Assembly: GCF_000007925.1 (NCBI RefSeq)
Contig: NC_005042.1
Coordinates: 1,240,001-1,304,000 of the forward strand
Length of the DNA: 64,000 nt
Source: Prochlorococcus marinus subsp. marinus str. CCMP1375
GTDB lineage: Bacteria; Cyanobacteriota; Cyanobacteriia; PCC-6307; Cyanobiaceae
Reading direction: 5' to 3'
A model generated the notes under the pieces. That model ran no database searches. It was given only the letters and a program-made list of their open reading frames with translations, and was not told the DNA's origin. This document shows positions 58,522-64,000 of this stretch, one piece after another. The position numbers and the translations under genes were made by a program. How positions within the stretch are numbered: position 1 is the stretch's first letter; each line of letters opens with the position of its first letter.

Positions 58522-58870
58522 AACAAAAGCTATCCCATAAGCTTAAATACTAGTACTTATTTAAACTTATGGTGGGGAAGGCTGTGATTTACTTGTCCAA
58601 TCATCCAAGTGTTTTAAGTGCTATGTAACTTTAATGTTTTAACTATATATATAAAGTTCTCTCCGATCGTAAAAAGCAACAATAGCCTAATTGCTCGCAT
58701 TATCTACTTAAACTCTCCCAAGAAAATCTTTTTGCCCATTTCCAGATAACCAAAAGACTGTAAAAACTAGCTTTGAGCTAACGCCTTATCTCAACTGTCA
58801 CTGTGACAGTTGAGATAGCTACCTTGATCCTGCCCGTAAAAATAAACTTTAGTAATAATTATATTGTGAG
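58522..58870. other. Gene-free spacer upstream of the small-RNA candidate
   Basis: About 350 bases contain no frame longer than about 20 codons that I would support. The main structure is the perfect palindrome at 58787-58817. AT-rich stretches near 58640-58660 and 58853-58865 could hold -10 elements, the latter for the RNA starting near 58870. Confidence 0.6.
58787..58817. repeat. Perfect 31-bp palindrome (15-bp arms, 1-base centre)
   Basis: TATCTCAACTGTCAC, then T, then GTGACAGTTGAGATA, with no mismatch. No T-run follows on either strand, so it is not an ordinary terminator; it could be an operator for a dimeric regulator or an RNA hairpin. Nine bases of the right arm (AGTTGAGAT) recur at 58872-58880, in the 5' stem of the small-RNA candidate. 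Confidence 0.9.
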
Positions 58871-58962
58871 GAGTTGAGATTTAGCGAAGGAGTCGAAACT
58901 AGGAAAGACTTCCTAAGCCAATCTCAAATAAAAGCCCTGCTATTAGCAGGGCTTTTATTTTT
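58866..58962 (+). ncRNA. Small RNA candidate with terminator, possibly Yfr2/Cyano-1-like
   Basis: The plus strand has an outer stem TTGAGATT (58874-58881) with AATCTCAA (58920-58927), an inner hairpin TAGGAA-AGAC-TTCCTA (58900-58915) and then a strong intrinsic terminator (58926-58960). No coding frame fits. The overall pattern (short structured domain directly followed by a terminator, with GTCGAAACTAGGAAA in the middle) resembles what I remember of the abundant cyanobacterial Yfr2 (Cyano-1) family, but I could not verify the match. A TATATT or TAATAAT box lies just upstream. The exact 5' end is a guess. Confidence 0.7.
58926..58960 (+). terminator. Strong rho-independent terminator
   Basis: AAATAAAAGCCCTGCTA and TAGCAGGGCTTTTATTT are perfect 17-base complements around a single T, so a stable GC-rich stem followed by a T-run forms at the end of the small-RNA candidate. 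It could also act on the other strand. Confidence 0.92.
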
Positions 58963-59120
58963 CTATTAATGTTAAAGGCATTCTACGAGCCCATTTAAGT
59001 AATCAGAGCCCTCAATCATTCTTAGAATTACTAATCAATATTCAAAAGTTTGTAAAGATCGTCAATATTAAATTAAGAACTAACGTTACGCAAAAGAATT
59101 ATCTTTCTTAAATAAAATCC

Positions 59121-59417
59121 TTAACTTCGTCCAACGTTATAAACAAATTGCTGGAAGGCTGGAATATAAAAATACGCTGCTACTGCCAAAACAAGCAGTA
59201 GATTCAACCCTAAAACAATTGAACCTATAATAATGCGTTGCCTTTTACCTGGGGTTTTATACTCAAACCCCCCTACTTTAATAAGAACCTCTTCAGAGGG
59301 TGGGTTGGGTTGAGATTTTGAATTTGATTTAACTTTCTTCGATTTGGAATTGTTCAAGACAAGCTCTGGATCTTTTGGTTGTCTTGATTCTTCTGAAGAT
59401 GGTTTTTTATTTCCCAT
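59121..59417 (-). CDS. Small protein with C-terminal membrane anchor, 98 residues
   Basis: The first 45 residues are polar and Lys/Ser/Pro-rich (KKPSSEESRQPKDPEL, KSKKVKSNSKSQPNPPSEE). A conserved-looking VLIKVGGFEYKTPGKRQR precedes one membrane helix (about 66-88, IGSIVLGLNLLLVLAVAAY) and a short tail. Likely a tail-anchored cytoplasmic protein. Spacer on both sides (about 160 and 124 bases) holds no other gene. The family is not recognised. Confidence 0.65.
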   Translation of the reverse strand: MGNKKPSSEESRQPKDPELVLNNSKSKKVKSNSKSQPNPPSEEVLIKVGGFEYKTPGKRQRIIIGSIVLGLNLLLVLAVAAYFYIPAFQQFVYNVGRS

Positions 59418-59541
59418 TTAATCAACATAGCTTTGTATTATTCTATTATAAGAATTACCAGTAAAGCCAAGTTAAATTAATACATTAAAGTTAAATTAAA
59501 TAATTCAAACCCTTATTGTTTTGTATTTACTCCATTTACTT

Positions 59542-59901
59542 TCAATTTAAAGAGCTGCATGCTATTTTTAAATCTTTTAGGTTTTCTTTATAAATTCGGC
59601 CTTTTTTCATTTTAAACATTGCCATGATTAACCTAGATTCCAATCCAAGTAATCTTGTCTCGCAAGCATAATATTCTTTAGATCGCGCAAGCAACTTAAG
59701 TTCTTCTACTTCGTCTAAAGCAATTTTACATCTATCTTTACTATCTGAGTGAAAACATTGATATGACAAAGATTGAATTGCTTGTATAGTTCCAGCTTGT
59801 ATCTCGTCAAATAATAGGGAGGAGATTATTATAATAAATGTACTTATTAATAAAAAATTAATTCCTAAGTACTTATTCAGACTTGTATTTGAGTATTTCA
59901 T
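59542..59901 (-). CDS. Exported or anchored small protein, coupled to gluQ
   Basis: This 119-residue protein has an N-terminal hydrophobic segment (about 13-32, LGINFLLISTFIIII) and a helical soluble part with four cysteines (QCFHSDSKDRCKIAL, YYACETRLLG and a final ACSSLN). The ATG at 59901 overlaps the gluQ stop as TGATG, so translation is probably coupled; a TTG one codon earlier is less likely. I do not recognise the family or see a link to tRNA modification. Confidence 0.6.
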   Translation of the reverse strand: MKYSNTSLNKYLGINFLLISTFIIIISSLLFDEIQAGTIQAIQSLSYQCFHSDSKDRCKIALDEVEELKLLARSKEYYACETRLLGLESRLIMAMFKMKKGRIYKENLKDLKIACSSLN

Positions 59902-60851
59902 CAAAATAATAAAGTAAGTTTATCTTGAACTTTTCTATTAAATATACTTTTTAGATTATTATTATCATTTTTCAATTCACTTAGCAACTCAAGAGCAGAC
60001 AAATCAGATCCTTTAGGTACTAGGTTCAGACTAGATGCAAGTAACCCTATTATTTTAGAAGCTGAAAAACCTTTATCTCTGTAAAAAACAAGTGAATGGT
60101 CTTTATTTGTCTTGGATAATTTTCTTCCTTCAAAATCTAATAAAAGCGGAGCATGCTTATAAGAAATTGGTCCTTGGCGCAAAGCTTTAATTATTGCAAG
60201 TTGTGCAAATACTTGTTCAGCTAAATCTTGACCTCTAACAACTTCATTTATTCCTAGTGTTAATTCATCAACAACTGTTGCTAAATGATAAGCGATTAAT
60301 CCATCAGCTCTTCTTACTATTATATCCCCACAAAGGAATGAAAATTCTTTTGCAACTTTAAGTCTCCAACTAGGTTTTCTATTGTTTCTGTATTCTGTAA
60401 ATTTTTTTTTCTCTCTGCATTTACCAGAATATAAAAAAGGTCCATTTTGTAAATCATTTGCTTTTGAAAGCATTCTACGAGAACAGGTACATGGAAATAA
60501 TTTCTCTTCACTTCTTAAAATAGAAAGTACACTGCTATAAATATTTATCCTCTCGCTTTGAAATATTGTTGGTTTATCCCAAGTAATACCTAACCAACTA
60601 AGATCATCTTTAATTTTCTCAGATGAACCTAATCGATTTCTGGGTTTATCCAGATCATCAATTCTCAAGAGAAATTTTCCAGAAAAAAGTCTTGCTCTTA
60701 GCCACGCGATCAATGCAGTGCGCAAATTTCCTAAATGAAGATCTCCTGATGGGGTTGGAGCAAAGCGACCTCTATATCCTTGCTGTCGCAAATAATCCCC
60801 ATGCTCAAGCATCTTATTCAGGCTTTCAGGGGAAACATCTATGTCATCCAT
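59901..60851 (-). CDS. gluQ: Glutamyl-Q tRNA(Asp) synthetase
   Basis: This truncated GluRS-like protein attaches glutamate to the queuosine of tRNA-Asp. It has GRFAPTPSGDLHLGNLRTAL (HxGN in place of HIGH), the zinc-type cysteines in PCTCSRRM and YSGKCREK, and GRKLSKTNKDHSL (KMSKS-like), with no anticodon-binding domain. The frame is open from 60893, but that part only translates a terminator hairpin. ATG at 60851 gives MDDIDVSPESLNKML and 316 residues. The start directly follows the U-tract of the HU terminator and lacks a visible ribosome binding site. Confidence 0.9.
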   Translation of the reverse strand: MDDIDVSPESLNKMLEHGDYLRQQGYRGRFAPTPSGDLHLGNLRTALIAWLRARLFSGKFLLRIDDLDKPRNRLGSSEKIKDDLSWLGITWDKPTIFQSERINIYSSVLSILRSEEKLFPCTCSRRMLSKANDLQNGPFLYSGKCREKKKFTEYRNNRKPSWRLKVAKEFSFLCGDIIVRRADGLIAYHLATVVDELTLGINEVVRGQDLAEQVFAQLAIIKALRQGPISYKHAPLLLDFEGRKLSKTNKDHSLVFYRDKGFSASKIIGLLASSLNLVPKGSDLSALELLSELKNDNNNLKSIFNRKVQDKLTLLF

Positions 60852-60887
60852 AAAAAGATTAGGAGCCAACAATTTATTGGCTCCTAA
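60851..60887 (-). terminator. Terminator of the HU gene, abutting the gluQ start
   Basis: Minus strand: TTAGGAGCCAA, loop TAAATTG, TTGGCTCCTAA (perfect 11-base arms, 60859-60887), then TCTTTTTAT. The U-run ends in the gluQ ATG. It should end most HU transcripts; read-through would supply gluQ. Confidence 0.88.
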
Positions 60888-60941
60888 AATCAAGGTTGGA
60901 TTCGTTCAAAATAATCTAACTGTTATTTAAAAACAGCTAAA

Positions 60942-61217
60942 TCAACCCTGAACACGATCCTTAAAGAGTTTACCCGCAGTAAATGCAGGGACTCGCTTTG
61001 CTGGGATCTTGATTTTTTCACCAGTTTTTGGATTTAAACCCTGACGGGCTGAGCGATCACGAGGTTCAAATGAGCCAAACCCAAGAATGGAGACTTTTTT
61101 GCCTTCAACTACTGAGTCAACAATTGTTTCTATGGCAGCATCGACAACAAGTGCCACGTCTGTCTTAGTTAGCTCTGTTCGAGCTGCAACCAAATTAACT
61201 AGATCTGCTTTGTTCAT
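60942..61217 (-). CDS. hup: HU-type DNA-binding protein
   Basis: This 91-residue histone-like protein begins MNKADLVNLVAARTELTKTD. It has the GFGSFEPRDRSARQGLNPKT arm and the proline-tipped IPAKRVPAFTAGKLF region typical of HU. It bends DNA and is expected to be abundant. The 160 bases upstream hold its promoter but no clear box; a terminator lies 55 bases beyond the stop. Confidence 0.97.
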   Translation of the reverse strand: MNKADLVNLVAARTELTKTDVALVVDAAIETIVDSVVEGKKVSILGFGSFEPRDRSARQGLNPKTGEKIKIPAKRVPAFTAGKLFKDRVQG

Positions 61218-61376
61218 TGGAAAAGTGTGTTGTAGCAGAGAGTGAAAGGCGAAAAAGCTCGTGAAGAGTTAATCATCAAACACTCGATCCCGCTTATCGT
61301 ATGGAGCTAAAGCTATTGAGGCAATAGAAAAGTAAGTTGGTGCAAAGCTTTATACCAAAACTTTACGGAGAATTAA

Positions 61377-62012
61377 CTATTGTCCATTGGGTTTCCAAGC
61401 AGTCCAAGGGAAAAGCTTTTGACTATCAGAAGAATGCGAAACTACTCCTGAAGCTAGTGATGGTCTATGTTCTGAAGGAAGCCATTGAATTAATTTAACC
61501 AAGCTGTTTTGCTGATTTGTCCAATGAAAAGTGTTTCGAGTACGAACTGCGCCAACTTGAGCATTTGCAAATGGAATTAACAAACGTCCGCAGAACAGCA
61601 CATTCCAAGGCGAAGGAGCATACACAACACAGCTCCCAGGTGTTGTTCCAGGAGTCCAAAGTAATTTTAAGCCTGCAGCAGTAATAGCCTCCTCTCTAAA
61701 ACTTTCAAGATTTTTTATTCCTGGGAGTAAATAAGCCTCTTGTTCTTGAATAAGCACTGGCCAACCAAATTTTTTGTTTAAATCTGATATTTTGTTATGA
61801 CCATCACGACTAGTAAGAAGAATTTTAGGATTAGAGGCTTTTGAAAGCTGCTCCAAATCATTTATTACTTGGGGAGTGAGCTCAGGGCAATCAATCAAAA
61901 CAGGCTCAGGCTCGCAATTCAACCACCAAGCAGCCATGCCTTGAGAAGAATTCTTGGAGGGGAACATCCATAACCAATCTCTAATTTGTTGAACAGAGTT
62001 ACTCAAATCCAC
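61377..62012 (-). CDS. Degenerate metallo-beta-lactamase-like protein
   Basis: This 211-residue protein has the outline of the MBL fold: VLIDCPELTPQVINDLEQL, ILLTSRDGHNKISDL at the place of the HxHxDH motif, LLWTPGTTPGSCVVY at the place of TPGHTPG, and WNVLFCGRLLIPF at the GD position. Of the metal ligands, only Asp and His of DGH seem to remain, so it probably does not bind two zinc ions. The start is GTG at 62012. I assign no reaction; the divergent neighbour is glgX. Confidence 0.75.
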   Translation of the reverse strand: MDLSNSVQQIRDWLWMFPSKNSSQGMAAWWLNCEPEPVLIDCPELTPQVINDLEQLSKASNPKILLTSRDGHNKISDLNKKFGWPVLIQEQEAYLLPGIKNLESFREEAITAAGLKLLWTPGTTPGSCVVYAPSPWNVLFCGRLLIPFANAQVGAVRTRNTFHWTNQQNSLVKLIQWLPSEHRPSLASGVVSHSSDSQKLFPWTAWKPNGQ

Positions 62013-62069
62013 TGAAGAGAAACCAAAATTGAAGTTGCTAAAAATAACTATGGCATTAGCTTGTATTTA

Positions 62070-64000
62070 ATGCTTACTGTCGAAGGGAAAAATTCAGTGG
62101 GCAAAATCAACCTTGGCACTGCTTGGCCTCTAGGAAGCTCAATAACTAAAAGAGGGGTTAATTTTTCAGTTGCCGCTCCAAATGCAAGTTACGTAGAGCT
62201 TTTATTATTTAATAATGCAAATGATTCAACGCCTAAAGAAATAGTCAAGCTTAATTCAGAGAATAAGTCTGGCGATTATTGGCATATTGAAGTTGAAGGC
62301 ATAACAATCGGCTGTAATTATGCATACAGAGTTTATGGGAAGGGTGATTTAGGAGATGCCAACAAACACTGTGGAAAAATATTATTAGACCCTTGTGCCA
62401 GAGAAATATCAGGATGGGATGAATTTCAAAGAATTTCATCTAAAGAAGAAATACCTAATCTGAGCAATTGTCTAAAAGGAATTGTTTCTGAAAGAGACGA
62501 GTTCAATTTCAATGCTCACCCTAGGCCAAGACACCCTTGGCATAAAACAATTATTTATGAGTTGCATGTAGGCGGTTTTACAAGAAGTGTTTCATCTGGT
62601 TTAAAGAGTGGCAACAAAGGTACTTTCCTAGGTCTAATCGAAAAAATTCCTTATTTAAAAGATTTAGGAATTACAACTATTGAGCTGCTTCCTGTATTTG
62701 CATTTGACCCTTCAGATGCACCTTATGGAGTAGAAAATTTTTGGGGTTACAGCCCAGTTAACTGGTTTACACCCCATCAAAGTTTTATTTCAAAAGTAGA
62801 TAATCTAAGTCCTCGAGATCAATTTAGAAAGCTAGTGGCTACCTGCCATGACAATGGAATAGAGATCATATTAGATGTTGTTTATAACCACACAACAGAA
62901 GGGAATGAAAATGGTCCTGTTATTAGTTGGAAAGGATTTGGGGAATCAATTTATTATCACAAAAATGAACAAGATGAATTCTTAGATGTAACTGGTTGTG
63001 GAAATACCATTGCAGCAAATCAACCGATTGTTAGGCAATTAATACTCGAATCAATCAAGTGCTGGAGCCAAGAACTTGGCGTGGATGGTTTTCGGTTTGA
63101 TTTGGGGGTTGCATTAAGTAGAGGCAAAGATTTAGCTCCACTTGACTCGCCTCCAATATTTGAAGAGATTGAATCTGATCCATTGTTTAGCGAGTTAAAA
63201 TTAATAAGTGAGCCATGGGATTGTGGTGGTTTATATCGCCTTTCTGACTTTCCAGCTAAAAGAGTTAGCACTTGGAACGGACATTTTAGAGATGACCTTA
63301 GAAGATTTTGGAAAGGTGATAAAGATAGTACTTGGGCCTTAAAAGATAGACTTCTAGGTAGTCCCTCAATCTACAAAAACAACAAAAACTCTGTAGAAAA
63401 ATCTATTAATTTTATAACTTCACATGATGGATTTACGCTAATTGACCTAGTTAGTTTCGATAAAAAACACAATCTTTCTAATGGTGAAAGTAACCGAGAT
63501 GGCGAAAATCATAACAACAGCTGGAACCATGGAGTAGAAGGACCTACCACAAATCAGAAATTAAACATGATTAGACAGAGACAACAACGCAATCTTTTAT
63601 CTAGTTTGTTGTTATCTCCAGGTGTACCAATGCTTCTTATGGGAGATGAAGTGGGAAGAAGTCAAGGTGGAAATAATAATGCTTGGTGTCAAAATACTTC
63701 TATTGGATGGATGATATGGAATACAGGTAGCTGCGATAATGAATTAAAAGATTTTGTCAAAAACCTCATATCCATTAGGAAAAATCTTTCAGAATTTTTC
63801 AGCCCAGAAACTACACCAATTTCACACCCTTCTATTTCTCAAAATAATAAAAACCACTGGGTTCAATGGCATGGAGTTAAAACTAATACTCCTGATTGGG
63901 GCAGTTGGTCCCACACAATTAGCTATAGCATTAATAAAGGAGATCAAGGTTCTTTAATGTGGCTAGGGTTAAACGCATATGATCAATCAATGAAATTTCA
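62070..64000 (+). CDS. glgX: Glycogen debranching enzyme/isoamylase (GlgX/TreX type), 3' end outside window
   Basis: An unbroken frame of 643 codons runs from ATG 62070 off the right edge. An N-terminal CBM48 domain (about 10-110; GTAWPLGSSITKRGVNFSVAAP) precedes the GH13 barrel with ILDVVYNHT (about 268-276), nucleophile Asp in GFRFDLG (about 340-346), acid/base Glu in LISEPWD (about 382) and TSHDGF (about 450). It hydrolyses alpha-1,6 branches of glycogen. The 57-base gap to the divergent MBL-like gene is its promoter region. Confidence 0.95.
   Translation, partial: MLTVEGKNSVGKINLGTAWPLGSSITKRGVNFSVAAPNASYVELLLFNNANDSTPKEIVKLNSENKSGDYWHIEVEGITIGCNYAYRVYGKGDLGDANKHCGKILLDPCAREISGWDEFQRISSKEEIPNLSNCLKGIVSERDEFNFNAHPRPRHPWHKTIIYELHVGGFTRSVSSGLKSGNKGTFLGLIEKIPYLKDLGITTIELLPVFAFDPSDAPYGVENFWGYSPVNWFTPHQSFISKVDNLSPRDQFRKLVATCHDNGIEIILDVVYNHTTEGNENGPVISWKGFGESIYYHKNEQDEFLDVTGCGNTIAANQPIVRQLILESIKCWSQELGVDGFRFDLGVALSRGKDLAPLDSPPIFEEIESDPLFSELKLISEPWDCGGLYRLSDFPAKRVSTWNGHFRDDLRRFWKGDKDSTWALKDRLLGSPSIYKNNKNSVEKSINFITSHDGFTLIDLVSFDKKHNLSNGESNRDGENHNNSWNHGVEGPTTNQKLNMIRQRQQRNLLSSLLLSPGVPMLLMGDEVGRSQGGNNNAWCQNTSIGWMIWNTGSCDNELKDFVKNLISIRKNLSEFFSPETTPISHPSISQNNKNHWVQWHGVKTNTPDWGSWSHTISYSINKGDQGSLMWLGLNAYDQSMKF

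Noticed and set aside
58861-58880. Yfr1 gene on the minus strand (ACTCCTCACA core)
   Set aside because: Only part of the core matches and the two flanking Yfr1 hairpins and terminator are missing; the plus-strand complement is more meaningful.
60852-60893. Upstream extension of gluQ (MILGANKLLAPNLF)
   Set aside because: It translates the HU terminator hairpin; the conserved protein starts at 60851.

Overview
The window looks like a stretch of chromosome from a marine picocyanobacterium of the genus Prochlorococcus, most like the low-light clades. The GC content is low but not extreme (roughly 35-40 % by eye). Genes are dense with very short spacers. Typical picocyanobacterial markers are a nickel superoxide dismutase (HCDGPC hook) with its maturation protease, a high-light-inducible (Hli) protein, clpR-clpP, ZipN/Ftn2, B12 genes (cobL, cobD), a group 2 sigma factor and cyanobacterial conserved unknowns (DUF3122, DUF3611, TIGR03792). 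I found no insertion sequence, prophage, CRISPR array, rRNA operon or replication origin.

Layout. 1-5.9 kb (mostly minus): a cut-off membrane protein, lexA with two LexA-like boxes, argF, ftsH, ribD, and two small cyanobacterial genes. 5.9-13 kb: cobL, nadK, pheS, surE, DUF3611, ribF, a 38-residue membrane protein, thiE and thiS. 13-25 kb: two very small ORFs, larB, a TIGR03792 protein, a trmD-ispF fusion, era, a Bax-inhibitor-like protein, phoH, rpsP, ffh, zipN and pdhA. 24.6-36 kb: a sigma factor, nnr, mnmA, lnt, FKBP, the Ni-SOD locus (sodN, sodX, putative nickel permease), trpC, lpd, a SpoU methyltransferase and tRNA-Leu(CAG). 36-42.7 kb: murA, tRNA-Leu(CAA), argD, folC, an FAD oxidase and a cytosine-deaminase-like amidohydrolase. 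42.7-54.8 kb: tRNA-His, miaB, ddl, ftsQ, ftsZ, SRP RNA, panB, hemW, a PIN-TRAM protein, clpR-clpP, ilvC and cobD. 54.8-64 kb: two cell-surface polysaccharide genes, an NdhF-like fragment, several tiny proteins, hli, a small-RNA locus, gluQ, HU, a degenerate metallo-beta-lactamase-like protein and the 5' part of glgX.

How the genes fit together. Most are housekeeping: cofactor synthesis (riboflavin, thiamine, B12, pantothenate, NAD(P)H repair), division and envelope (ddl-ftsQ-ftsZ, murA, zipN, lnt), tRNA maturation, and protein targeting or quality control (ffh plus SRP RNA, ftsH, clpR/clpP). The Ni-SOD block combines enzyme, processing protease and probable nickel uptake, and LarB is another nickel-associated family.

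Most worth a second look: (1) a small-RNA candidate near 58.87 kb with an outer stem, inner hairpin and strong terminator, preceded by a perfect 31-bp palindrome that repeats part of its stem and by a complement of the Yfr1 core; (2) genes whose conserved N-termini lie upstream of any ATG/GTG/TTG (sodX, cobD, and more weakly the SpoU methyltransferase), plus argD, whose start sits directly behind a tRNA 3' end; (3) the in-frame TrmD-IspF fusion; (4) ThiS ending one residue past Gly-Gly; (5) a terminator hairpin directly before the gluQ start; (6) a probable lexA operon with an unknown membrane protein. All calls come from reading the sequence alone; no database search was run.
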